The position numbers were made by a program, and so were the translations under genes. Of a stretch of DNA of 64,000 bases, positions 1 to 8,526 are shown piece by piece (the stretch's first letter is position 1; each line of letters begins with the position of its first letter). The DNA lies in NCBI RefSeq assembly GCF_022568815.1, contig NZ_JAKZHX010000021.1:29490-93489 (forward strand), written 5' to 3'. Origin of the DNA: Undibacterium paludis (GTDB lineage Bacteria > Pseudomonadota > Gammaproteobacteria > Burkholderiales > Burkholderiaceae_D). Below the pieces are notes generated by a model, which did not search any database, was not told the DNA's origin, and saw nothing but the letters and a program-made list of their open reading frames with translations.

Positions 1-128
1 GTACCTGCTGCTATCGCCGCACGCAACATGTCACCGGTAGATATTTGAGGAATATTGAATTTTTCTTTGATGTAAGTGGCTTGTGTACCCTTGCCGGCTC
101 CCGGCGCTCCCAACAAAATAAGACGCAT
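1..128 (-). CDS. adk: Adenylate kinase, N-terminal fragment (runs off window)
   Basis: Only the first 42 codons lie in the window; the gene continues past base 1. The reading starts MRLILLGAPGAGKGTQ, which contains the P-loop GAPGAGKGT typical of adenylate kinase, followed by the ISTGDMLR segment of the AMP-binding region. The enzyme interconverts ATP + AMP and 2 ADP in the cytosol. The start is supported by an AGGA ribosome binding site about 8 bases upstream. It lies downstream of kdsB on the same strand with a ~200-base gap, an order common in Burkholderiales. Confidence 0.95.
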   Translation of the reverse strand, partial: MRLILLGAPGAGKGTQATYIKEKFNIPQISTGDMLRAAIAAG

Positions 129-325
129 GTTAAATTTCCTAAGACGAGTTTGAATTTTTAAGTGTTGTTATCAAAATATGCTGACTATTTACAATGAATC
201 AGCACCGCTGCGGTTTTGTTTTTCTTCTTCTGGCAGTGATAACACAGTTTCTTTTCACGAAACTTACCACAATTTTTCCAATTCTTGATGCTTTGCCACG
301 AAATCGGCGCAAACTTCCGCAATTT
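129..325. other. kdsB-adk intergenic gap
   Basis: AT-rich spacer of 197 bases between the end of kdsB and the start of adk (both minus strand). It holds a weak 6-base inverted repeat (TGCTGA/TCAGCA near 179-203) and should contain the adk promoter. No gene is seen. Confidence 0.4.
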
Positions 326-1084
326 TCATGACGGTTGCATAAAAAATTGCCTGACCCTGCTTAAATCTTCAGCAGTATCAACCCCCGGCGCCGGACTAGA
401 GTCAGTGACATGGACGGCAATTGCATAGCCATGCCATAAAACCCGCAATTGCTCCAGCGCCTCAATTTGTTCCAATGGGGAAACAGCAAGTTGTGGATAT
501 TTTTTTAAAAAATCGTTGCGGTAAGCATACAGACCGATGTGGCGCAATGGCGCATATCCAGCCGGCAACTGTTCGCGACTGACGGCAAAACCGTCCCTGT
601 GCCAGGGTATGGTGGCGCGTGAAAAATACAGGGCGCGACCGGCTTTGTCCAATACCACTTTCACCACGTTGGGGTTAAAGGCGTCAGCCACTTCATGGAG
701 GGGATGGGCAGCCGTCGCCATGGGTACACCGGCATTCACCAGGGCAGCCGTGGCGGCAATCAGGGCCGGGTCTATCAGGGGTTCATCGCCCTGCACATTA
801 ACAACAACGGCATCATCAGCCAGTCCCATGGCAGCGGCCACTTCGGCAATACGATCAGTGCCGGATGGATGGTCGGCACGTGTCATGGTGACCGGTATTT
901 GGTGCTCACGGCAGGCAGCGACGATATCGGCATGATCAGTCGCCACCATGATGGCACTGGCGCCAGACAATAAAGCACGCTCTGCCGTGCGCACCACCAT
1001 GGGTTTGCCGGCAATGTCGGCCAGGGGTTTATTGGGCAGGCGTGAAGAAGCCAGCCTGGCCGGGATGATGGCGATGAAACTCAT
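326..1084 (-). CDS. kdsB: 3-deoxy-manno-octulosonate cytidylyltransferase (CMP-KDO synthetase)
   Basis: 252 residues, the usual family length. The protein begins FIAIIPARLASSRLPNKPL, the nucleotide-binding N-terminus of CMP-KDO synthetase, and carries VVNVQGDEPLI, the metal-binding loop of the family, then FSRATIPW and YRNDFL. It activates KDO with CTP for the lipopolysaccharide inner core, in the cytosol. It lies 84 bases downstream of the Trm112 gene and probably shares the transcript of lpxK, giving an LPS-related operon (lpxK for lipid A, kdsB for KDO). Confidence 0.97.
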   Translation of the reverse strand: MSFIAIIPARLASSRLPNKPLADIAGKPMVVRTAERALLSGASAIMVATDHADIVAACREHQIPVTMTRADHPSGTDRIAEVAAAMGLADDAVVVNVQGDEPLIDPALIAATAALVNAGVPMATAAHPLHEVADAFNPNVVKVVLDKAGRALYFSRATIPWHRDGFAVSREQLPAGYAPLRHIGLYAYRNDFLKKYPQLAVSPLEQIEALEQLRVLWHGYAIAVHVTDSSPAPGVDTAEDLSRVRQFFMQPS

Positions 1085-1168
1085 AAGACGGAAATCCTGA
1101 TAGTCTAAAGTAATGAGCTAAGGTAATGATCTGAAGTAATGAGCTTAAGTGGCGGGCAAAACCGTGGT

Positions 1169-1354
1169 TCAGCGGGCAGCGACTTCTTCTGCAGTCAAGG
1201 CACGTGCCTGATCGGCCCACATGATGGGGATGTCGTCACGTATCTGGTAAGCCAGTTTGTCGCCATAACAGATCAGTTCCTGATTGACTTTCTGATAGAC
1301 CAGCGGGCCTTTGCACAAAGGGCAAACCAAGACATCAAGCAGACGTGCGTCCAT
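1169..1354 (-). CDS. Trm112/YcaR family small zinc-ribbon-like protein
   Basis: 61 residues beginning MDARLLDVLVCPLCKGPL. The CPLC pair and the later DDIPIM segment match the Trm112/UPF0434 (YcaR) family found between lpxK and kdsB in many Proteobacteria. The second cysteine pair of true zinc ribbons is absent, as is common in bacterial members. The gene overlaps the 3' end of lpxK by 20 bases, implying translational coupling. The bacterial role is not firmly known. Confidence 0.9.
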   Translation of the reverse strand: MDARLLDVLVCPLCKGPLVYQKVNQELICYGDKLAYQIRDDIPIMWADQARALTAEEVAAR

Positions 1355-2381
1355 GTTTTTTCTCCGAAATCATAGTAATCAGTGATGTGGCAAATGCAGC
1401 ATCAAGTTGCGCTTCAACCGGCACGACCCAGATACGGGTATCAGCCAGCAAAGCCGGGATTTGCCTACATTTTACTGCATCCTTTTCAGTTATCAGGATG
1501 CAGTCAGCATCGACAGCCTTAAAAGTGCCTGCATCGAAGTCATGATGATCGGGCAGCGGCAAGGTCTGGCAACGCAGCCCCTGCTGTTCCAGCATGCTGA
1601 AGTAACGCTGAGGATTACCTATGCCGGCAGCGGCCAGAATGCGCTGGTGCTGGTCCTGAAAAGCCGCCAGCGGCTGGCTCACCTGTCTATCGTTGAGGCG
1701 ATAAGCATCTCCTGGCTGCAGGACCATGCGCAAGGCATCATGCGGCAGTCCGGCAGGGATAACTGCTTCGTTGCACGCCAGGTTGCATACGGTGAAGTCG
1801 CGCCGTCTCTGTAGAGGCTCACGCAAGGGGCCGGCGGGTAGCAGCCAGCCATTGCCGACGCCACGCTGGTCAAACAGAATAATTTCAACATCGCGTCCGA
1901 GCGCATAGTGCTGCAGGCCATCGTCGCTAATGATGACATCAACTTGCGGGTGCGCCGCCAGCAGGCATTGTGCGACGGCGACGCGGTCACGCCCGACCGC
2001 TACCGGGCAATTGGCGCTTGCGGCAATCAGCAAAGGCTCATCACCAACCTGGCTGGCTTGGGATGCCGCATCCAGCAATTGCACGCCATCAGCATGTGCG
2101 CCATACCCGCGTGATATCACGGCGGGGTGCCAGCCAGTCTTTTGCAACTCTTTTACCAGCCAAATCACCAGCGGGGTCTTGCCGGTGCCACCAATAAAAA
2201 TATTGCCAACCACCACAACAGGCAACTCCAGCCTGGTCTGCTTCTTGTAGCCCATCACAAACAGGCCGAAACGGAAAGTCACGATCAAACCAAACAGCCT
2301 GGACAAAGGCCATAGCAAGACGGCCAGCAAGCCATGCTTTTGCCAGGCACCCAACAAGACTTTTTCCAGCACTGCACGCAT
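1335..2381 (-). CDS. lpxK: Tetraacyldisaccharide 4'-kinase
   Basis: 348 residues from the ATG at 2381, chosen over an upstream start at 2417 because GAGGG lies 6-7 bases before it. An N-terminal hydrophobic stretch (about residues 15-40) fits the membrane-associated family. The P-loop reads GGTGKTPL near residue 60, preceded by VVGNIFIGG, and ISDDGLQHY is the LpxK catalytic/metal signature. It phosphorylates the 4' position of the lipid A disaccharide precursor at the inner membrane. It is followed by overlapping Trm112 and kdsB and preceded by exbD, probably as one operon. Confidence 0.97.
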   Translation of the reverse strand: MRAVLEKVLLGAWQKHGLLAVLLWPLSRLFGLIVTFRFGLFVMGYKKQTRLELPVVVVGNIFIGGTGKTPLVIWLVKELQKTGWHPAVISRGYGAHADGVQLLDAASQASQVGDEPLLIAASANCPVAVGRDRVAVAQCLLAAHPQVDVIISDDGLQHYALGRDVEIILFDQRGVGNGWLLPAGPLREPLQRRRDFTVCNLACNEAVIPAGLPHDALRMVLQPGDAYRLNDRQVSQPLAAFQDQHQRILAAAGIGNPQRYFSMLEQQGLRCQTLPLPDHHDFDAGTFKAVDADCILITEKDAVKCRQIPALLADTRIWVVPVEAQLDAAFATSLITMISEKKHGRTSA

Positions 2382-2489
2382 GTCGCCCTCTAAAAAAGAA
2401 ACCGGGGAGTAACACACTCCCCGGTTTATGTACCTGCTTTTGTGCCCGCTCCAATGGTAATCTTTCCACGATCAGAACAAGCGTCAACC

Positions 2490-2933
2490 TTACTTTGGTG
2501 TAGCCTGGGCAGCAAACGTCACTTTGGCCATGCCGGCAATACGTGCAGCTTCCAGTACATCAATCACCGACTGATGACTTGCCGCACGATCTGCATTGAT
2601 GATGACAACAGGGTCAGGCTGGTTACCGGTCTTGCCAGCTTCGAGGGCACCGGCAGCTTTTTTCAGATCTTCTGCCAGGGTCAGGGGATCAAGATAAGAC
2701 ACAGCCTGATTATTGATCTTGTAGCGGCCCTGGGCATCGATACCGATCTCGATCTGGTTAGGCTTGTCCTGCGCCTTTTCGGCGTCGGCAGTCGGCAGGG
2801 TGATCTGTAATTCGGTGAAACGGCTGTAGGTCGTTGTCACCATCAAAAAGATCAGGATAACCAGCAAGACGTCGATAAACGGGATCAGGTTGATCTCTGG
2901 CTCTTCCCTGCCCCTTCCTTTACGAAAATTCAT
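2490..2933 (-). CDS. exbD: ExbD/TolR-type proton channel subunit
   Basis: 147 residues. A single N-terminal membrane segment (about residues 20-40, VLLVILIFLMV) is preceded by EINLIPFIDVLL, which contains the conserved Asp needed for proton-driven energisation in ExbD/TolR. The rest is periplasmic. It starts two bases after exbB ends, so the pair is co-transcribed. The family powers TonB-dependent uptake. No tonB is visible nearby, so the TonB partner must lie elsewhere. TolR is the alternative, but the lpxK-exbD-exbB order is the ExbBD arrangement of Burkholderiales. Confidence 0.93.
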   Translation of the reverse strand: MNFRKGRGREEPEINLIPFIDVLLVILIFLMVTTTYSRFTELQITLPTADAEKAQDKPNQIEIGIDAQGRYKINNQAVSYLDPLTLAEDLKKAAGALEAGKTGNQPDPVVIINADRAASHQSVIDVLEAARIAGMAKVTFAAQATPK

Positions 2934-2935
2934 GA

Positions 2936-3541
2936 TTACTTCCTGGCGCTGTGGACGACATCAACAAACTTGATGGCCTGCTGTTCCATATCAACAACGA
3001 TGCTGTCCACCAGAGCGCGGAAATGACGCCAGAACACCATCGCGGGCATGGCAATCATCAGACCAAAGCCGGTGTTATACAAAGCGACGGAGATACCGTG
3101 GGCCAGTTGTGCCGGGTTGGCGCCAGAGGCGTTTTGCGAACCGAAAATTTCTATCATGCCGACGACAGTGCCAAACAAGCCCATCAAAGGGGCCAGTGAA
3201 GCGATCGTACCCAGGGTCGTCAGAAAACGCTCCAGGTCATGCGCAACCGCACTGCCGGCTTCTTCTATGGACTCTTTCATGACATCACGCGGTGCGTTCA
3301 CATTGCGCAAGCCTGCTGCCAGTACCCGACCCAAAGGCGAGTTGCCGGCCAGTTGCTCGATGACCTCTGGCTTGACCTTGCCAGCCTGGTAGACGCGGAT
3401 GACTTCGTCGAGCAAGGTGGGTGGCAAAATACGGCTGCGGCGTAAAGACAGACTGCGTTCTATGATTAAAGTCAGCGCGATGACTGAGGCAATCAGCAAC
3501 AAATAAATTGGCCAGCCTGCGGCTTGAATGATGGCGAACAA
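2936..3541 (-). CDS. exbB: ExbB/MotA/TolQ-type proton channel subunit
   Basis: 201 residues from a TTG start at 3541, chosen because AAGGAG sits 5-6 bases before it. An open frame extends upstream to 3613 but looks non-native. Three membrane segments are visible (about residues 8-30, 105-130 and 150-175), with the GLFGTVVGMIE segment typical of the family. Paired with ExbD it forms the proton-motive-force-driven motor of TonB-dependent transport in the inner membrane. Transcription diverges from xseA across a ~1.2-kb gap that holds a repeat array. Confidence 0.93.
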   Translation of the reverse strand: MFAIIQAAGWPIYLLLIASVIALTLIIERSLSLRRSRILPPTLLDEVIRVYQAGKVKPEVIEQLAGNSPLGRVLAAGLRNVNAPRDVMKESIEEAGSAVAHDLERFLTTLGTIASLAPLMGLFGTVVGMIEIFGSQNASGANPAQLAHGISVALYNTGFGLMIAMPAMVFWRHFRALVDSIVVDMEQQAIKFVDVVHSARK

Positions 3542-3710
3542 ATTAACTCCTTGAAGGTTCCTAAATCCAAGCCCGCAATGTAGCGCGTTGTCTGCCTGCG
3601 GGCAAGAGCACAAAGCAAAAAAGCTTGCACAAAATTAACAGCTGCCTGTTTTTTTCCACAGATCAGACTTGGGCAAGTGCAGAGTTGACTGTGGGGATAA
3701 GATGCTGTTT

Positions 3711-4640
3711 TACACAAAATCTGTGCGCAAGCTTGTGGATAAGTGTGATGAATCAGGATAAGTCACTGATTTTCTTAACTTTTCCAGACCTGCCAAAGAT
3801 TTAAGCAGTGTAATTTTGTGGATAAAACAGCATTTTTTCCGTTTTTCACTGGTAATTTCTACACATTATTTGTGGATAAGTGTGTGCAAAAGCCTTGCAC
3901 TTAGCGACAAATTATTGATTTTAAAAAGATTTATTTCGCTGCCAATATTTTAGGCAAGCACCTATATTCACGCATTCCCCACTAATTTTTGCACATATTT
4001 TAAGCAAGGCGGCGCAATTGTGGAAAAGCAGATTCTTTTGCACAAAATGTGTGGACAAGATTGTGTATTACCTTATGGAAACGACATAAGTCCATGATTC
4101 ATATAGAAGAACTGGTACTGCACTAAAAACAGGCAATCAGCTGATATTGTGAAGAAATTTAGTATTAAAGCAAATAAGTTATTAAAAATATCAGTGCATT
4201 TAGTCAAGAATTTGCACAAATCAGGCTTTTTACACAAAATATGTGGACAAGATTGTGAAAAAGCTGGGTAGATGTAGTTAAGTCATTGATTTTATTGACG
4301 ATAAATATCGCGCCTAAAAAAGTGGCAAACCCTACTTATTCACAAGTTCTTATGAATCCATGCTAATCAGATAAGTTTTTGGATAAACAAGCATGGTTTC
4401 TACACAAATTATGTGGACAAGCTTGTGTAAAAATGCAGGGAAAGATTCTAAGTAGTTGATTTTATTAAAGATTACTCTGATGCCAATTTTTTAGGCAAAC
4501 AAGCATGCTTCTTTTAGCAATAAAGTTTTCAACAGCTTACCCACATTTTCTGTGGATAAGTTTGTGCACAAGCATGTCAAGGTAACGCAAGGCCCTTGAT
4601 TTGAAAGGGAATTTTCATTTTGCCTCATTCTTTTGCAGAT
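3711..4640 (+). repeat. Array of six ~100-bp units with DnaA-box-like sites
   Basis: In the AT-rich exbB/xseA gap six related units begin at 3711, 3860, 4039, 4231, 4401 and 4540. Each has three blocks at fixed distance. Block 1 is an imperfect palindrome (CACAA...TTGTG) around TGTGGACAAG or TGTGGATAAG. Block 2 starts 56 bases after the unit start (57 in the last unit) and resembles AAGTCATTGATTTTATT. Block 3 starts 81-82 bases after the unit start and resembles GCCAATTTTTTAGGC. TGTGGATAA, the reverse complement of the E. coli DnaA box TTATCCACA, occurs exactly at 3734, 3817, 3871 and 4551. The one-base variant TGTGGACAA occurs at 4050, 4242 and 4412. All seven point the same way. What the array does is inference: DnaA titration, a replication-control site or an origin. 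Confidence 0.85.
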
Positions 4641-4765
4641 CGTTTTTTATTAAGAATCAACGACTTAGATAGTAAACTTTCACTTTTTTTGACATCCACG
4701 ATACAAAATGACATGCTGATGACCAAAACCTCTCATTGTGGACAGAATTTCCACCTCCATGCTTT

Positions 4766-6127
4766 ATGAATACTGAATTTCGCATTGCCAACCCAGTAAA
4801 CACGCCACCTGTGATGACAGTTACGGCGCTGAATCAGGCCGTTGCTCAACTTTTGGAGCGTAACCTGCCACTGACCTGGGTTTCTGGCGAAATATCCAAC
4901 TATACCCGCGCCGCTTCTGGTCATTGGTACTTCACCCTGAAAGACAGTGGCGCCCAGGTCAGGGCGGTCATGTTTCGTGGCCGTGCACAGTATGCCGACT
5001 TCCAGCCGAAGGAAGGCGACAAGGTAGAAGTGCGCGCCCTGGTTACCCTGTATGCACCGCGTGGCGATTATCAGTTAAGTGTGGAAGCAATACGCCGTGC
5101 CGGGGTCGGCAACCTGTATGAAGCCTTCTTGCGTCTGAAAGCACAACTGGGCCAGGAAGGTCTGTTTGACCCGGAGCGTAAACGGCCACTGCCCGCTTTC
5201 GTACGCAGCATAGGCATCGTGACCAGCCCGCAAGCCGCCGCCCTGCGCGACGTGCTGACGGCACTGCATCGCCGTGCACCACATGTTAATGTCATCCTTT
5301 ACCCCACCCCAGTACAGGGTGAAGGGGCAGGCCTGAAGATAGCCCAGGCCATCGCCACTGCAGCGGACCGCCAGGAATGTGATGTCTTGCTGGTCTGCCG
5401 TGGTGGTGGCAGCATGGAGGACCTGTGGGCCTTCAACGAAGAAGTGGTGGCACGTACCATCGTCAACTGCCCTATGCCTGTCATTGCAGGCATAGGGCAT
5501 GAAACCGACTTTACCATCGCCGACTTTGCCGCCGACCTGCGCGCCGCCACCCCCACCGCCGCCGCCGAACTGGCAGCGACACCAAGGGCGGAATGGCTAC
5601 AGGCACTCCAGCGCCAGGCCCAGGTATTGAACCGCTGCATGCGCCGCCAACTGGATGATCATGCCCAGACCCTGGACTGGCAAAGCCGCCGCCTGCAAAG
5701 CCCCAAAGCAGCGATAAGTGCAAAACGCCAGCTACTGGCCAACCTGGCACGCAACCTGAACCAGAGCGCCAGTCTGAGTGTGCGTCAGGCCAGACATGAA
5801 CTGGCCCAGTCGACACAGGCCTGGCGGTCGCTGAAGCCTGATGTTACGTCACACAAGTTGTTACTGGCAGACTGGCAGCGCCGCCTGAAAAATGCGGCAC
5901 AACACGATATCAGCAGACAACGCCAGCACCTGCAAGCCTTGCAAACCCAGTTGGAAATGCTGAACCCCCAGCGCACCCTGGAGCGCGGCTACGCCATCAT
6001 CAGCGACCACAAAGGCAAGGCCCTGCGCAACACCAGCGAGCTAAAACCGCAAACCTTGCTGCAAGTAAGGCTGGCGAGAGGGACAGCCGAGGTGGGGATC
6101 AGCAGCGTGCAGGCGAAGCTCGATTAA
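4766..6127 (+). CDS. xseA: Exodeoxyribonuclease VII large subunit
   Basis: About 453 residues. The N-terminal OB fold includes LPLTWVSGEISNY and GHWYFTLKDSGAQVRAVMF. It is followed by the nuclease domain with GIVTSPQAAALRDVL, RGGGSMEDLWAFN and GIGHETDFTIADF, all hallmark motifs of XseA, and by a C-terminal helical region ending in LERGYAII. With XseB it degrades single-stranded DNA in mismatch repair and recombination. The start is not certain: the ATG at 4766 is preferred, but a TTG at 4736 would add ten residues and neither has a strong ribosome binding site. No xseB lies alongside. Confidence 0.95.
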   Translation: MNTEFRIANPVNTPPVMTVTALNQAVAQLLERNLPLTWVSGEISNYTRAASGHWYFTLKDSGAQVRAVMFRGRAQYADFQPKEGDKVEVRALVTLYAPRGDYQLSVEAIRRAGVGNLYEAFLRLKAQLGQEGLFDPERKRPLPAFVRSIGIVTSPQAAALRDVLTALHRRAPHVNVILYPTPVQGEGAGLKIAQAIATAADRQECDVLLVCRGGGSMEDLWAFNEEVVARTIVNCPMPVIAGIGHETDFTIADFAADLRAATPTAAAELAATPRAEWLQALQRQAQVLNRCMRRQLDDHAQTLDWQSRRLQSPKAAISAKRQLLANLARNLNQSASLSVRQARHELAQSTQAWRSLKPDVTSHKLLLADWQRRLKNAAQHDISRQRQHLQALQTQLEMLNPQRTLERGYAIISDHKGKALRNTSELKPQTLLQVRLARGTAEVGISSVQAKLD

Positions 6128-6160
6128 TGAGGACTTATAAACACCATGGCAACTCGGGCC

Positions 6161-6208
6161 GTTGGTTTTGATGTTGCAGTTGGTTTTGATGTTGCCGTTG
6201 TTTTTGAC
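6161..6208 (+). repeat. Short tandem repeat, 18-bp unit
   Basis: GTTGGTTTTGATGTTGCA is followed directly by a copy differing at one base, then by a degraded partial third copy, just downstream of xseA. No function is evident. Confidence 0.7.
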
Positions 6209-6244
6209 TTTCGTAGTTCCGATGTGTCGATGCCTTTGCTGTGA

Positions 6245-6525
6245 GGCAGAAAATGGAAAAAGAAGGATCGATGCTTGAGGTGCAGCAGGGATTTCGGCCG
6301 GCCCGCGTAGGGAGCATGCTGCACGCCTGCGTAACGGCAAGCGCTTGCAAGCGCATGTTCCTAAGGGCAAGGCCGAAAGCGAGTTTTCGAGCCTTCCCAT
6401 TTTTTGCCTCATAGCAAAGGGAACCCCGCAGGGGCAGCAACGCCTCGGTCGCCTTTTTTCGCTTACCTTTTTTGGCGAAGCAAAAAAGGTGAGTAGCTGT
6501 CGGGCTACCCCCGACCGGCAATCTT
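6245..6525. repeat. Dispersed repeat-like non-coding segment with strong hairpin
   Basis: This GC-rich segment in the xseA-sodB gap has a perfect 10-base stem at 6465-6490 (ACCTTTTTTG / CAAAAAAGGT, 6-base loop). It resembles non-coding sequence I recall as scattered through Burkholderiales genomes and often mis-annotated as small hypothetical proteins. The open frames across it have the low-complexity look of such artefacts. The recognition is from memory and no second copy is in the window. Confidence 0.45.
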
Positions 6526-6798
6526 AAATCAACGTAAGTAGTTGAAAAAAGTTTTCCTTAACATACACAAACCCGCCCAAATAATTTTGAGGACTGGAGT
6601 TGGGCTGATGAAGCCTAGCCCAAGCTACGCCCTCCCCCCAAAAAACGCTATACCCCAAAAAATGCAAGCCCATGAGTGTATTGCAACAATACCCCTAATT
6701 CTCTAGTGTTTCGTGCAAGCTTTTCCACAAAAGCTTACAATGCTGGTCTGGCTTTTCCGGATTGCCGGAAATGATGAACTCACAACAAAGGACGCGAT
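6526..6798. other. Intergenic region upstream of sodB
   Basis: This stretch contains an imperfect GGGCT/AGCCC inverted repeat near 6603-6622 and the presumed sodB promoter. No convincing promoter boxes or gene could be assigned. Confidence 0.35.
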
Positions 6799-7377
6799 AT
6801 GGAACATACCTTACCGGCACTGCCCTATGCACTGGACGCCCTGGCTCCGCATATCTCCCAGGAAACACTGGAATATCACTATGGCAAGCATCATCAAACC
6901 TATGTGACAAATCTGAACAACCTGATCAAGGGTACAGAATTTGAAAATTCCACACTGGAAGAAATCGTTAAAAAATCCTCTGGCGGCATTTTCAACAATT
7001 CCGCACAAATCTGGAACCACACGTTCTACTGGAATGGCCTGAAACCTAACGGCGGCGGCGCTCCAAGCGGCAAACTGGCTGACGCCATCAATGCCAAATG
7101 GGGTTCTTTCGATGCATTCAAAGACGCTTTCACCAAGTCTTGCGTAGGTAACTTCGGTTCATCCTGGACATGGCTGGTCAAGAAAGCTGACGGCACGCTG
7201 GACATCGTCAACACATCCAACGCAGCAACACCACTGACAACAGCAGACACACCACTGCTGACCTGCGATCTGTGGGAACATGCCTACTACATCGACTACC
7301 GCAATGCACGTCCCAAATACCTGGAGGCATTCTGGGCACTGGTCAACTGGGATTTCGCTACAGCGAACCTGGGCTGA
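6799..7377 (+). CDS. sodB: Superoxide dismutase, Fe type
   Basis: 192 residues, the size of Fe-SOD. The sequence has the N-terminal LPALPYALDALAPHIS and HYGKHHQTYV with the first metal-binding His, then WNHTFYWNGL with the second, and DLWEHAYYIDYRN with the Asp and His ligands near the C-terminus. The family dismutates superoxide in the cytosol. Fe rather than Mn is inferred from overall similarity to SodB. The gene is monocistronic and ends in a clear terminator. Confidence 0.96.
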   Translation: MEHTLPALPYALDALAPHISQETLEYHYGKHHQTYVTNLNNLIKGTEFENSTLEEIVKKSSGGIFNNSAQIWNHTFYWNGLKPNGGGAPSGKLADAINAKWGSFDAFKDAFTKSCVGNFGSSWTWLVKKADGTLDIVNTSNAATPLTTADTPLLTCDLWEHAYYIDYRNARPKYLEAFWALVNWDFATANLG

Positions 7378-7413
7378 ACAAAGCTGTCATGATGACTGCC
7401 ATCATGACAGATG

Positions 7414-7453
7414 AAAAAAACCTGCGCCTGCGTCTGCATCGCAGGTTTTTTTT
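7414..7453 (+). terminator. Rho-independent terminator of sodB
   Basis: A stem of AAACCTGCG paired with CGCAGGTTT, followed by a run of T, starts about 35 bases after the sodB stop. Confidence 0.85.
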
Positions 7454-7585
7454 CATCCATCGTCCATGCAGTTTATGCGAGCATAGCGCATTCGACTGAC
7501 CTGTCGTCGGGCGGTGTCAGCTTCCAGCCTGTCTCCCTGGTTTGTTTTGCATCTGCGCGTAGCCTGACGATCTTTTATTGTTACC

Positions 7586-8455
7586 ATGTCTTCCCATCCT
7601 TTCTTGCGTTTTCTCCCTGCTGTTTTCATTTTCATCTGGGCTTCCGGCTATGTGGTTGCCAAATTCGGCTTGCCTTATGCCGAACCACTGACATTCCTGT
7701 GTCTGCGTTATCTTGGCGTGATTATTTTCATGCTGGTTTTGGCGGTAGCGATGCGTGCACCCTGGCCAGCACGCCAGGACTGGTTGCCGATAGCGATTGC
7801 TGGCGTGCTGATGCAGGCAGTCTATCTGGGTGGCATCTGGTGCGCCGTCAAACTGGGCATGCCCGCCGGTGTCGCTGCCCTGATTGCCAATACCCAGCCT
7901 ATCTTTACCGCCTTCCTCGGGCCGCTGATAGGTGAGCGCATACAGGGCAGGCAATGGCTGGGGCTGGCCCTGGGTATCTGTGGTGTTGCCCTGGTGGTGG
8001 CCAACAAGATTTCTGTCATCGGCCTGTCTGTCACCAGCGTGGCCCTGGCTGTCATGGCGCTGGCGGCCATGACCAGCGGCACCCTGTACCAGAAAAAAAC
8101 CTGCCCCAGCTTTGATGTCAGGACCGGTCAGGTCATACAGTTTGCCGCCTCGCTGCTGGTCACGCTGCCCTTTGCCCTGTTGCTGGAAACCCAGGCCATA
8201 CAATGGACGCCCAAATTCTTCATGGCCATGGCCTGGTCCATCTTTGTCCTGTCCGGCGTTGGCATCTCGGTACTGTTCGTCATGATACGCCACGGTGAAG
8301 CAACCAAGGTCACCAGCTATATGTACCTGGTGCCAGCCGTCACGGCAGCCATGGCCTGGCTGATGTTTGATGAAAAGCTGACGATGACGGCGATAGCGGG
8401 CATGGTGATTGCGCTGGCCGGGGTGGCCCTGGTGGTACGGCCAGCACGTGAATGA
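7586..8455 (+). CDS. EamA/DMT family transporter
   Basis: 289 residues, almost wholly hydrophobic, with about ten predicted membrane segments in two repeated halves, the layout of EamA (drug/metabolite transporter) exporters. The N-terminal FIWASGYVVAKFGLPYAEP and the internal IANTQPIFTAFLGPLIGER are characteristic. The substrate cannot be told; amino acid or metabolite export is usual. The gene stands alone, convergent with the ABC operon downstream. The start has no obvious ribosome binding site. Confidence 0.88.
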   Translation: MSSHPFLRFLPAVFIFIWASGYVVAKFGLPYAEPLTFLCLRYLGVIIFMLVLAVAMRAPWPARQDWLPIAIAGVLMQAVYLGGIWCAVKLGMPAGVAALIANTQPIFTAFLGPLIGERIQGRQWLGLALGICGVALVVANKISVIGLSVTSVALAVMALAAMTSGTLYQKKTCPSFDVRTGQVIQFAASLLVTLPFALLLETQAIQWTPKFFMAMAWSIFVLSGVGISVLFVMIRHGEATKVTSYMYLVPAVTAAMAWLMFDEKLTMTAIAGMVIALAGVALVVRPARE

Positions 8456-8486
8456 TCATTGTCGATGATTGCTGATGATGGTGAAT

Positions 8487-8518
8487 GATGGCGCGCCAGA
8501 TAAATTGCGAGCGCCATC
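8487..8518. terminator. Possible bidirectional hairpin between convergent genes
   Basis: GATGGCGC pairs with GCGCCATC across a 16-base spacer, between the ends of the DMT transporter and the ABC permease. There is no T run, so a terminator role is only suggested by position. Confidence 0.35.
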
Positions 8519-8526
8519 AGGCAAGC

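Noticed and set aside
3711..4640. CRISPR array interpretation of the repeated units
   Set aside because: Unit spacing is irregular, repeats are degenerate and ~100 bases long with three blocks, and no cas genes are near.
3711..4640. Firm call as the chromosomal origin oriC
   Set aside because: No dnaA, dnaN, rpmH or gyrB is nearby and no skew can be computed over the whole genome, so only a DnaA-related site is claimed.
6135..6521. 128-residue minus-strand open frame in the xseA-sodB gap
   Set aside because: It spans a tandem repeat and a hairpin-bearing repeat segment and has low-complexity, artefact-like composition.
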